Below, in pieces: positions 16,717 through 24,249 of a DNA stretch of 36,855 nucleotides (its first letter is position 1; each line of letters begins with the position of its first letter). Source of the DNA: Rossellomorea aquimaris (GTDB taxonomy: Bacteria > Bacillota > Bacilli > Bacillales > Bacillaceae_B); contig NZ_QNRJ01000030.1 in NCBI RefSeq assembly GCF_003315075.1, forward strand, positions 1 through 36,855, read 5' to 3'. The notes below the pieces were generated by a model that made no database searches, had not been told where the DNA came from, and was given only the letters and a program-made list of their open reading frames with translations. A program made the translations under genes and the position numbers.

Positions 16717-16742
16717 GCCGTGAGTAAAGAGAGGGACAAGTT

Positions 16743-17411
16743 TTGGAGGAGAAACATATAAAACAAGGAGTATTTGTTGCATTATCGGTCATTTGTTTGA
16801 TTGCATTTACATGGGGATTCGTCACGATTGTCGAAGAGTGGAAAGAAAATGAAATCGCACAATTTGACAATGGTGTCTTTGAGGTAGTAAGAGGATTTAT
16901 CTCACCGAAGTTAACGACCTTTATGACTTTCATCACTTTCTTAGGTGGTATAAAAGGAATCACCATCATTGCTTGCAGTGTGGTTGTCATCTTACTGTTT
17001 TTGAAAAAATATCCACTGGCTCTTTTTGTGGCGATTACGATCACATCAGGGGCAGGGTTTAACGGGCTGCTCAAATGGATTTTTAAACGTGAAAGACCTG
17101 ATATTGAAGCACTGATCGAGCAAGGCGGGTATAGCTTTCCCAGTGGTCATTCCATGAGTTCCTTTATTTTCTACGGGACTCTTGCATTCATATTGTTTCG
17201 AGCATTAGATCATAAACGGTATAAGTGGGCGAGTGTCATTGCGATCAGCTTCCTGGTCCTATTGATTGGTCTGAGCAGAGTGTATTTAGGAGTGCATTAT
17301 CCAAGTGACATTCTTGGGGGGTTCACTGCAGGAGGTGCCTGGTTGACGCTTTGTATTGTCATTTATGCATACTTCCATAAACGAAAACATTGGAAAGAAA
17401 GTGAGAATTAA
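16743..17411 (+). CDS. PAP2-family membrane phosphatase
   Basis: A 222-residue protein with about six membrane segments. The three parts of the acid-phosphatase active site are intact: K-x6-RP at 111-119 (KWIFKRERP), PSGH at 133-136, and SR-x5-H-x3-D at 178-189 (SRVYLGVHYPSD). Such enzymes dephosphorylate lipid phosphates, for example phosphatidate, phosphatidylglycerophosphate or undecaprenyl diphosphate, at the outer face of the membrane. The start is TTG at 16743, 7 bases after GAGGG (16731-16735). It follows ku by 26 bases and could be cotranscribed with it. Exact substrate cannot be read from sequence. Confidence 0.9.
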   Translation: MEEKHIKQGVFVALSVICLIAFTWGFVTIVEEWKENEIAQFDNGVFEVVRGFISPKLTTFMTFITFLGGIKGITIIACSVVVILLFLKKYPLALFVAITITSGAGFNGLLKWIFKRERPDIEALIEQGGYSFPSGHSMSSFIFYGTLAFILFRALDHKRYKWASVIAISFLVLLIGLSRVYLGVHYPSDILGGFTAGGAWLTLCIVIYAYFHKRKHWKESEN

Positions 17412-17416
17412 ATGGA

Positions 17417-17452
17417 AACAAAGCGCTCAGAAATTCTTCTGAGCGCTTTGTT
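17417..17452. terminator. Perfect 16-bp bidirectional terminator hairpin
   Basis: AACAAAGCGCTCAGAA and its exact complement flank the loop ATTC, between the convergent stops at 17411 and 17462. T-tracts are short on either side, so it relies on the stem. Confidence 0.75.
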
Positions 17453-17461
17453 CCATTATCA

Positions 17462-19012
17462 TTAAAATAAATTAAAAATATACGGTCCAATAGAAGTGGC
17501 ATAAAGAAGAATGTAAATACCCATGAAATAAAATACTCCACCAAAAGTACCCCAGTCAGGATCTCTCCCTAACTTCCATAGTAGTGAAGTAATGACACTG
17601 ATAACGAGTAATACTATATACTCACTTCCTGAAAACATCAGGTATTCCGGAGCGGAAAAGTAGAAGTAATCGCCCATCGCTTTAGTGATGAAGGTTATCG
17701 GCATGACTAAAAACATAATGATAGAGGCATATTCAACCCAGTTGATCTCTTCCTTCTCAAATATATTTGGTTTAAAAATATAAAGCAGAATTAAAAGAAA
17801 TAGAGAAGGCAATACCCAATAAAATGAAACCATAATCGTGATTAAGCTGCTGAATATCATAAGTACGGAATTGTTAACAGCCTCTTTGACACTTCGTTTC
17901 GACCATTCTGTGCTATTGGCGATAACTTGTGCATCCTGTGAAGCCCCAAATAATTCATACGTATCTCCATCATATTCCAACCAGGCAATGCTCTTATTAG
18001 TAAGCTTGAGTGGAGAATACGTAAAATGTTTAGTTGTACTGACTGGAGCCGCTGTTAATTGGTTTGAGTCACTGAAAGGTGCTACATATAGACTAATCGC
18101 ATTATCATCCCCAACCCGATGACCTTCTGATGTGAAGAGAATGGATTTTTCTCCATTAATGGAAAGAAGTTGTGCGGATCTTGGACTTCGAAGTTTGCCC
18201 CCTGACATTTCGTTCGTAAAATCAATTTTTGTGGGTTTCAAAATAGAAGATCCTATTTCATCTATCGGTGTTTGCAGCTTGAAAATCTTATATGACAATG
18301 TTCCCTGTGCTCGCATCTCCTCATTATAAAGAAGAGTCAATTGATTGTTTTCTGTGGTAAAGGTTAATCCATTCATATGATGATTCGTTGCTGTGTTGAC
18401 AATTGCAAATGGATCTTTCACTACTTGTAATGTATCATCCATGTAATAAAGGTGAGAATGACCGTCATCTTGTCTAACCTGTATTACGGAACTGCCACTA
18501 TTTCCAATATAGACGTCCAGGATTTCATTAGTAAAGCTGAAAACCCCTTTTACTGATAAATCAGCAGGGTTAAGAGAAAAAAGGTTCTCTTTATTCCAGA
18601 AATACACAGAATTCTTTGCCGTGCTGATCCCTGTTGCTTCCTCACTAATCGTCGTTACTTGATTACTTTCTGTAGAGATTAATTTGTCATCCTTGTACTG
18701 AATGACTTTCGTACCGTCTGTCCAAAAAGGATGGCCCCGGGTAACGCTGATGTCTACCGTTGTTTCTCTGGTGGAATCCAATGCTTCCTCGAAAGTAAAC
18801 CCTGTAATTTCACCGTTACTTGCCAGGAAGAGTCCTTCATCTCCATTAAAGATAACAGGGCGTTCTTCAGAAGTGTAGTCTAATGGGATGGATCTACTCC
18901 AATCAGGCTGTGGTTGTTGTTTGACTTGTAAAAGCTGGTGAAGAAATAGTGCCCCTATAAACAGAACGATTAACACTAAAGGTATTCCAAATGATTTGAA
19001 TTTCTCTTTCAA
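17462..19012 (-). CDS. Uncharacterised membrane-anchored protein with large extracytoplasmic domain
   Basis: A 516-residue protein. An N-terminal membrane anchor (about residues 8-26) is followed by some 350 residues of extracytoplasmic, beta-rich, aspartate- and serine-rich sequence with repeated strand patterns that suggest a propeller-like fold. The C-terminal part (about 380-516) holds roughly four or five hydrophobic segments. The start is TTG at 19012, where GAGGGGG lies 5-6 bases upstream; an in-frame TTG at 19054 lacks a site. The Shine-Dalgarno is perfectly complementary to part of the small RNA at 19158-19283. No homologue with a known role is recognised. Confidence 0.7.
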   Translation of the reverse strand: MKEKFKSFGIPLVLIVLFIGALFLHQLLQVKQQPQPDWSRSIPLDYTSEERPVIFNGDEGLFLASNGEITGFTFEEALDSTRETTVDISVTRGHPFWTDGTKVIQYKDDKLISTESNQVTTISEEATGISTAKNSVYFWNKENLFSLNPADLSVKGVFSFTNEILDVYIGNSGSSVIQVRQDDGHSHLYYMDDTLQVVKDPFAIVNTATNHHMNGLTFTTENNQLTLLYNEEMRAQGTLSYKIFKLQTPIDEIGSSILKPTKIDFTNEMSGGKLRSPRSAQLLSINGEKSILFTSEGHRVGDDNAISLYVAPFSDSNQLTAAPVSTTKHFTYSPLKLTNKSIAWLEYDGDTYELFGASQDAQVIANSTEWSKRSVKEAVNNSVLMIFSSLITIMVSFYWVLPSLFLLILLYIFKPNIFEKEEINWVEYASIIMFLVMPITFITKAMGDYFYFSAPEYLMFSGSEYIVLLVISVITSLLWKLGRDPDWGTFGGVFYFMGIYILLYATSIGPYIFNLF

Positions 19013-19122
19013 ACATATCCCCCTCGATTCTCTATCTCTATAATATGAGCTCAATTTAGAATTTTACCATAATTCACATTTCGGGGCACCAAATATTTCC
19101 TTCGGTAAATAAAAGTTTTGTG

Positions 19123-19171
19123 TTGACATTTAATAAAAGAGGGATTACAATGATATTGAAAATCATTCTCA
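19123..19171 (+). promoter_or_regulatory. SigA promoter with overlapping Fur box
   Basis: TTGACA (19123-19128) and TACAAT (19146-19151) have an ideal 17-base spacer. At 19152-19170 lies a 19-base Fur box matching the classical consensus at 16 of 19 positions; its 7-1-7 core is TGAAAAT-C-ATTCTCA (19157-19171). It covers the predicted transcription start, so iron-loaded Fur should repress. Confidence 0.88.
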
Positions 19172-19283
19172 TTTGAACAAAAGAGTTTCCCCCTCTTTCA
19201 ATAGAGAGAATGGTTCATGAAAAACCCCCTTTATTAAATATAAAAAGACAGAGCCGCAGCAGATGCTGCGGCTCTGTCTTTTT
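19158..19283 (+). ncRNA. fsrA: Fur-regulated small RNA, probably FsrA-like
   Basis: The promoter and Fur box at 19123-19171 drive a transcript of about 125 bases with no supported ORF, ending at a strong intrinsic terminator. The terminator pairs GACAGAGCCGCAGCA (19247-19261) with its exact complement (19264-19278), flanked by five A and five T. The middle has two C-rich unstructured stretches, TTTCCCCCTCTTTC (about 19186-19199) and AAAACCCCCTTTA (about 19221-19233). B. subtilis FsrA is a Fur-repressed RNA with C-rich loops that pair to ribosome-binding sites of iron-enzyme mRNAs. The arrangement matches; the name is inferred from architecture, not from an alignment. Confidence 0.75.
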
Positions 19284-19286
19284 ATA

Positions 19287-19315
19287 TTGCATTTCATTTC
19301 TTCCTGTCGTAAATT
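19287..19315 (+). promoter_or_regulatory. Candidate SigA promoter of yhdT-panF
   Basis: TTGCAT (19287-19292) and TAAATT (19310-19315) with a 17-base spacer lie just after the small-RNA terminator and 39 bases before the yhdT start. The match to consensus is partial. Confidence 0.45.
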
Positions 19316-19353
19316 GTTAAAGGATGTTGTATTTTAAGGAGGGGTAAGAGTAA

Positions 19354-19629
19354 GTGGATCATAAAGAAGACAAACGGTTCAGGGTTGCTGGTCACGAGGC
19401 ACTGATAGGAATAGCACTTGTCCTTATAAATTTCTTATGGTGGTATGGTTTTGCATTCGGGTTGGGTGGTCAACCGGTTTCAGATTATGATTGGATCCTC
19501 GGGATGCCGGAGTGGTTTTTTTACAGCTGCATCGTTGGCTTTTTTCTTATGGTATTGTTAGTGATCATCGTCGTAAAGTACATGCTGACTGACATTCCGT
19601 TTGACGATGAGGAGGATGATCATGAATAG
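19354..19629 (+). CDS. yhdT: YhdT-family small membrane protein (DUF997)
   Basis: A 91-residue protein with two membrane segments (about residues 14-36 and 53-76) and an acidic C-terminus ending in DDEEDDHE. The NFLWWYGFAFGLG stretch and MPEWFFYSC are typical of DUF997, a family that is nearly always next to panF. It overlaps panF by eight bases (19622-19629). The start is GTG, behind AAGGAGGGG with an 11-base spacer, which is longer than usual. It is probably an accessory subunit of the pantothenate transporter; that role is inferred from neighbours. Confidence 0.85.
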   Translation: MDHKEDKRFRVAGHEALIGIALVLINFLWWYGFAFGLGGQPVSDYDWILGMPEWFFYSCIVGFFLMVLLVIIVVKYMLTDIPFDDEEDDHE

Positions 19630-21064
19630 TATGGCATTGATTCCCTTATTCGCTTTTTTAATCTTGATTTTTGTTGTGGGAATTTATAAGGCCAGAAATG
19701 TGAGTAGAGCAGATTCCTTCGTCCAGGAATACTTCTTGGGAAGCCGTCAGCTTGGCGGATTTATTTTGGCGATGACCATGATTGCGACCTATGGAAGTGC
19801 CAGTAGTTTCATCGGAGGGCCGGGCGCAGCATATACATATGGTTTATCGTGGGTTCTTTTAGCTATGTCACAGGTTGTAACAGGTTACTTTGTTCTCCTT
19901 ATACTCGGGAAGAAGTTCGCGATTATGGCCCGGAAATACAAGGCCGTTACATTGATCGATTATCTACAAGGTAGGTATGGAAGCAATAAGATCACCATTC
20001 TATCGGCCATCAGTATCATCCTATTTTTATTTTCAGCCATGATTGCTCAATGGGTAGGGGGAGCACGGCTCATTGAATCATTGACCGGTTTATCCTACGA
20101 GAGTGCTCTTTTTCTGTTTGCCGTATCGGTACTCGTTTACGTCATTATCGGAGGTTTTCGTGCGGTTGCGGTCACGGATGCGATTCAAGGGGTGGTCATG
20201 CTTGGTGGGACCATTATTCTATTGATTGCCACCATCATCGCCGGAGGTGGCATGGAGAACATCATGATGGGATTGAAAGCGGAAAATCCTAACCTATTAA
20301 GTCCTCATGGTCCTGATGGAGAATTAAGTGCCCGCTATATTTCTTCTTTCTGGATTTTAGTGGGCGTGGGTGTTGTCGGATTGCCTCAGGTGGCAGTCAG
20401 AGCCATGAGCTATAAGAATTCCCGGTCCTTACACAGAGCGCTCATAATTGGAACCATTGTCGTCGGTTCCATTATGCTCGGTATGCACTTAATTGGTGTG
20501 CTTGCAAGGGTCGTGGTCCCGGGAATAGAAGTGGCGGATAAAGTCATGCCTCTTCTTGCTTTAGAAGTTCTTCCGCCATGGCTTGCCGGGATTGTCCTGG
20601 CTGCTCCGATGGCGGCGATCATGTCGACAGTGGATTCATTATTATTGATTGTATCCTCGGCTATTGTGAAAGATGTGTATATGAATTTCATCAATAAGGA
20701 TGCAAAGGAAAAGCAAATCAAAAAGATTAGCTTCTGGGTGACGAGTATAACGGGAATTCTCGTTTTTCTTATGGCGCTCAGTCCCCCTGAATTAATTATC
20801 TGGCTTAATTTATTTTCATTTGGAGGCCTTGAAGCTGTTTTTATTTGGCCGATTGTTCTAGGACTATACTGGAAAAAAGGAAATGCCCATGGTGCCATTG
20901 CTTCAATGATTTCAGGACTGGTAGCGTACATTTTATTTCACAGTTTCGCACCTAATTATCTGGATATGCACACGGTCATTTTTCCAATTATCATTTCCTT
21001 TTTCATGTATGTGCTCGTTTCCCTGTTTACTCAAGCACAATATCGGCAAGATGGATGGGCTTAG
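19622..21064 (+). CDS. panF: Sodium/pantothenate symporter
   Basis: A 480-residue sodium:solute symporter with about 13 membrane segments. The N-terminal YFLGSRQLGGFILAMTMIA and ATYGSASSFIGGPGAAY motifs, and GAIASM plus LGLYWKK near the end, are characteristic of the PanF branch of the SSS family. It imports pantothenate, the precursor of coenzyme A, with sodium. ATG 19622 is preceded by GAGGAGG and overlaps the yhdT stop, which points to coupled translation. The stop codon lies in the loop of the terminator. Confidence 0.92.
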   Translation: MNSMALIPLFAFLILIFVVGIYKARNVSRADSFVQEYFLGSRQLGGFILAMTMIATYGSASSFIGGPGAAYTYGLSWVLLAMSQVVTGYFVLLILGKKFAIMARKYKAVTLIDYLQGRYGSNKITILSAISIILFLFSAMIAQWVGGARLIESLTGLSYESALFLFAVSVLVYVIIGGFRAVAVTDAIQGVVMLGGTIILLIATIIAGGGMENIMMGLKAENPNLLSPHGPDGELSARYISSFWILVGVGVVGLPQVAVRAMSYKNSRSLHRALIIGTIVVGSIMLGMHLIGVLARVVVPGIEVADKVMPLLALEVLPPWLAGIVLAAPMAAIMSTVDSLLLIVSSAIVKDVYMNFINKDAKEKQIKKISFWVTSITGILVFLMALSPPELIIWLNLFSFGGLEAVFIWPIVLGLYWKKGNAHGAIASMISGLVAYILFHSFAPNYLDMHTVIFPIIISFFMYVLVSLFTQAQYRQDGWA

Positions 21065-21084
21065 CCCATCCATCTTTGTTTTTA
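21049..21084 (+). terminator. Terminator of panF, stop codon in the loop
   Basis: AGATGGATGGGC (21049-21060) and GCCCATCCATCT (21064-21075) form a perfect 12-bp stem with loop TTA; TTTGTTTTT follows. The panF stop TAG is at 21062-21064. Confidence 0.92.
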
Positions 21085-21136
21085 TGAAGTGAGAAGAGTA
21101 CATTGTATGGTAAGAATCAATGAATAGGGTGACGCA

Positions 21137-22636
21137 ATGATAAAGAATTCAGTAGTCGTAATAGGTGGTGGAATTGGAGGGTTGACAGCAGCTGCACTTC
21201 TTGGGCGTGCAGGTTACAGTGTCCGGATTCTCGAGGCTTCAAGGGAGTGGGGAGGCTGCGCGGGTAAATTCCAAAGGGGGGAAGCCTTATTTCCTGTTGG
21301 TGCAACTCTGGGTATGGGGTTTGAAAAAGGAGGAATACATCAGCGTATTTTTCACTATTTAGGGATAGCCCCCCCTCCTTCTCTAATGCTTGATCAGGTT
21401 ATGGATATTCATCTTCCAGACAAAACCCTGATATTCTACCGAGATAGGGAAACACATGTGAATGAGTTGAAGAAATCGTATCCAGAAATATCAGAAAAGC
21501 TGAGCCCTTTCTATGAAGAAGTGTTCAGGATCGCTACAGAAATACGAAAGCTGATGGTCGCGTTGCCGACACTTCCACCTAAAACGATGAAAGACTGGAT
21601 GGAGCTTACGTTAAGTTTAAAACCCGGATCTCTGATGCTGCTCCCTGCCTTTCAAAAAACAATGCTCGACTTATTAGAAAAACACGGAATCCACGAACAC
21701 TCTTCATTTAAACATTTTATTGATGGGCAACTGATAGATAGTATGCAGGTGACCAGCGAGCAGTGTGCATTATTGATGGGGTGCCTGGCTATGGATATAT
21801 ATCACGAAGGTGCATTCTATCTGGAAGGTGGATTATTCCAAATAGCCCAAAGCCTGGTCGGATTTTCTGAGTCTATAGGGGTTAAAGCGACGTTAGGGAG
21901 AAAAGTGGTTAGCATCGATCGTGATCATCATGAACAAGAATGGATCATCTCTGATCATAGGGGCAATGAGTATCGTGCAAATCATGTTATATGCAACTTG
22001 CCGGTGCAATCTTTAAAAAATCTTTTCCCCCCTCACTATAAAACAAATCTTGATAACTATTTAAAAGTAAATGATAAAGAAGCTATTTGGGGAACCATGT
22101 CCCTTTATATGTTGCTGAAAGAAGAATCACTTCCAGAGTCCTATCCTTTGTTCTCTCAAATTTGTTCAAACCCAAATGGAAATATGTCAGAAGGGGATCA
22201 TCTCTTTTTATCGCTATCCCATCCAAATGACCGTCAGCGTGCCCCGGAAGGATTCCGTACCTTAACGGTATCAACCCATACTAAATTAGAAAAATGGGAA
22301 ACCAAAGAAAAGTACGATTCTTACAAGGAGAATCTTAAGGAGAAAATGATCAATTCCATAGAGTCAGTCATTCCCACTATAAGAGATTGTCTTGTAGATA
22401 TTTACCCTGGGGCACCTAAAGCCTGGGAACGATTTACTGGCCGTCCTGGGGGCATTGTAGGTGGATTTCCTCAATCTAATGATCATGCTCTCTTCAATAG
22501 TCTTTCTCACAGGACTCCCTTGAAAAATGTATGGATATGCGGTGACTCAGTCTTTCCGGGTGCAGGGACCATCGGAGTATCTGTAAGTGCTTACCATGTA
22601 TATCACTCCATTACAGGCAGAAAACTTCAGAAGTAA
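21137..22636 (+). CDS. FAD-dependent carotenoid desaturase/isomerase-like oxidoreductase
   Basis: A 499-residue flavoprotein. The dinucleotide-binding Rossmann motif VVVIGGGIGGLTAAA is at residues 6-20, the FAD ribose contact at ILEASREWGG (31-40), and the C-terminal FAD-binding signature of the CrtI superfamily at WICGDSVFPGAGTIGVS near 470-485. The family includes phytoene and C-3',4' desaturases and CrtO/CrtISO-like isomerases; the exact carotenoid or other substrate cannot be told. No crtM or crtB gene is nearby, so it is not in a visible carotenoid cluster. AGGGTGA is upstream of the ATG. Confidence 0.82.
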   Translation: MIKNSVVVIGGGIGGLTAAALLGRAGYSVRILEASREWGGCAGKFQRGEALFPVGATLGMGFEKGGIHQRIFHYLGIAPPPSLMLDQVMDIHLPDKTLIFYRDRETHVNELKKSYPEISEKLSPFYEEVFRIATEIRKLMVALPTLPPKTMKDWMELTLSLKPGSLMLLPAFQKTMLDLLEKHGIHEHSSFKHFIDGQLIDSMQVTSEQCALLMGCLAMDIYHEGAFYLEGGLFQIAQSLVGFSESIGVKATLGRKVVSIDRDHHEQEWIISDHRGNEYRANHVICNLPVQSLKNLFPPHYKTNLDNYLKVNDKEAIWGTMSLYMLLKEESLPESYPLFSQICSNPNGNMSEGDHLFLSLSHPNDRQRAPEGFRTLTVSTHTKLEKWETKEKYDSYKENLKEKMINSIESVIPTIRDCLVDIYPGAPKAWERFTGRPGGIVGGFPQSNDHALFNSLSHRTPLKNVWICGDSVFPGAGTIGVSVSAYHVYHSITGRKLQK

Positions 22637-22685
22637 AGGAGGAACCTCCATTACTAATGTCGAATTTTGGGAATGGGGTGATAAT

Positions 22686-23543
22686 ATGTATAAGCTGACA
22701 CAGTTTAAAGATCCGACAGTCTTCCACGATAAGGTCCATTCCTTTTTAATGGAGGATGAAGCGGCGAATAACCTGCCTTTAGGTTTATTGAACACGATGA
22801 AAACGAGTGATAAATATACAGATCCGCTTCTTCTTTTAATGGAAAATGAGGTCGGGACGGTGGTGGGATCCTTCATCATGACCCCTCCTCATTACCTTGT
22901 CAGTACACTTAAGGTGGAGAAAGGTGGAATCCAGGGAATAGCCGAACAGCTCATAGCGTTTTGCGAGAATAACAATATCACCATTCCCGGTTTTGTTGCT
23001 GAGAAAGAAACCGCACTTCAATTGACTCATGCATGGTGTCACGTTATGGGGAAAAGTTTCAACATCCGTATGAGGCAACGTGTGTACCAATTGAATAAGG
23101 TGAATGATATTCCGTTGAGTGATGGGAAAATGGTTCCCGTACGGAAGGGCCAGGAGGGACTTTTAGCCCGATGGCTCCTTGGATTTATCGAGGATATAGA
23201 AGTGCTACCCATGTCGGGTGAAGAGGCTCTTGAAAGGGCAAAAGATATGATTGAAAATGAACCATATGTGTACTTTTGGGAAGTGGACGGAAAGCCTGTT
23301 TCCATGGCACGGGGGGCAAGAAGAACGGAAAACGGCATTACCGTAAATTTTGTATATACCCCTTCAGAATACAGGAAAAAAGGATACGCATCTTCTGTTG
23401 TAGCAGAACTGAGTCGTCTATTGTTGAAGCACCACTCCTTTTGTTCGCTCTATACGGACCTGGATAATCCCACCTCCAACAAGATTTATATGGAAATCGG
23501 CTATAAGCCCGTTTGTGATTCAATGATGATTTCCATTGTGTGA
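22686..23543 (+). CDS. GNAT-family N-acetyltransferase
   Basis: A 285-residue protein whose C-terminal 130 residues form a GNAT domain: the beta4 strand TVNFVYTPSEY is followed by the acetyl-CoA loop RKKGYASS and the C-terminal DLDNPTSNKIYMEIGYKPV. The N-terminal half is the less conserved part of this Bacillus subfamily. ATG 22686 lies 5 bases after GGGGTG. Upstream, a far stronger site GGAGG (22638-22642) is 7 bases before an in-frame ATT at 22650, which would add 12 residues; this alternative is unresolved. It starts about 50 bases after the oxidoreductase gene and may share its transcript. Confidence 0.8.
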   Translation: MYKLTQFKDPTVFHDKVHSFLMEDEAANNLPLGLLNTMKTSDKYTDPLLLLMENEVGTVVGSFIMTPPHYLVSTLKVEKGGIQGIAEQLIAFCENNNITIPGFVAEKETALQLTHAWCHVMGKSFNIRMRQRVYQLNKVNDIPLSDGKMVPVRKGQEGLLARWLLGFIEDIEVLPMSGEEALERAKDMIENEPYVYFWEVDGKPVSMARGARRTENGITVNFVYTPSEYRKKGYASSVVAELSRLLLKHHSFCSLYTDLDNPTSNKIYMEIGYKPVCDSMMISIV

Positions 23544-23583
23544 ACCTTATGATACAAATCAGAATATTATTTAATATAAATAG

Positions 23584-23615
23584 TTGACATTGTGAAGGAA
23601 TGCTATTAGTATAAT
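23584..23615 (+). promoter_or_regulatory. Candidate SigA promoter of the trp operon
   Basis: TTGACA (23584-23589) and TATAAT (23610-23615) are both perfect, but the spacer is 20 bases rather than 17. A TATTAG at 23604-23609 gives a spacer of 14. The first T-box starts about 15 bases downstream. Confidence 0.5.
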
Positions 23616-23631
23616 AAACAATTAATTAAAT

Positions 23632-23913
23632 GAGCGAATGGCTTTGACGAAGAGGAGTACCTCTGATCGACACTTAAGAGAGCTGGTGGTTGGTGAGAAC
23701 CAGTGTGAACGATCTTTGGGAATGGACTTCCGAGCCTCCAAACCGAAACTTCAGGGAGTAGGCTTTGGCGAATGTCTTATCGTTACAAAAGACGCGTATT
23801 AAAAGCAAATCGCTTCGATACGATTGAGTGGACTGTTCAGGCAGTCAACAAAGGTGGCACCACGGGTATCTCGTCCTTTACATGATGTAAATGGATCGAG
23901 ATGCCCTTTTTTT
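23632..23913 (+). promoter_or_regulatory. T-box leader 1, tryptophan-specific
   Basis: The T-box features occur in order: GACGAAGAGGAGTA at the base of Stem I, GAGAGCTGGTGGTTGGTGAGAACCAG (apical part), a specifier loop with TGG at 23723-23725 in GGGAATGGACTT, and the T-box bulge AAGGTGGCACCACG at about 23851-23864. The terminator pairs GGGTATCTCG with CGAGATGCCC (to 23906) and is followed by seven T. TGG reads tRNA-Trp, so uncharged tRNA-Trp should favour antitermination. The second T-box follows at once. Confidence 0.94.
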
Positions 23914-23920
23914 ATAACTA

Positions 23921-24212
23921 AATAATGATAAATCGCCGAGTAAGAGGAGTACATTCAAGTGATGCATGACAGAGAGCTGAGGATGGTGAGACCTTAGCAT
24001 GATAGCTTGTCTGGAATGGACTTATGAGAGATGATCTGAATGGAAGTAGGGTCGTACGGAATTCCACCGTTAAAAGGATAGAGTATCGGGTTATTCATTC
24101 CCTGTACTTGAATCAAGAGGGGATACGTCAAAGTATTCCAATCAGAGGTGGCACCGCGGTCAGCATCGTCCTCTATGAACAGATCTTTTTTGTTCATAGA
24201 GGACTTTTTTTA
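23921..24212 (+). promoter_or_regulatory. T-box leader 2, tryptophan-specific
   Basis: A second, complete T-box: AAGAGGAGTA near 23943, AGAGAGCTGAGGATGGTGAGACC apical region, specifier TGG at 24017-24019 in CTGGAATGGACTT, and AGAGGTGGCACCGCGG at 24143-24158. The terminator pairs GTCCTCTATGAAC (24168-24180) with its exact complement (24192-24204), followed by T-tracts. It ends 38 bases before trpE. Two T-boxes in series require both to read through before trpE is transcribed. Confidence 0.94.
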
Positions 24213-24249
24213 TGGAATTTTAAGTGGAACATTGAATTGGAGGCATGAA

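Noticed and set aside
19208..19318. Peptide ORF from the ATG within the small RNA
   Set aside because: It runs through the terminator hairpin and lacks a good ribosome site; the C-rich, Fur-controlled layout fits RNA better.
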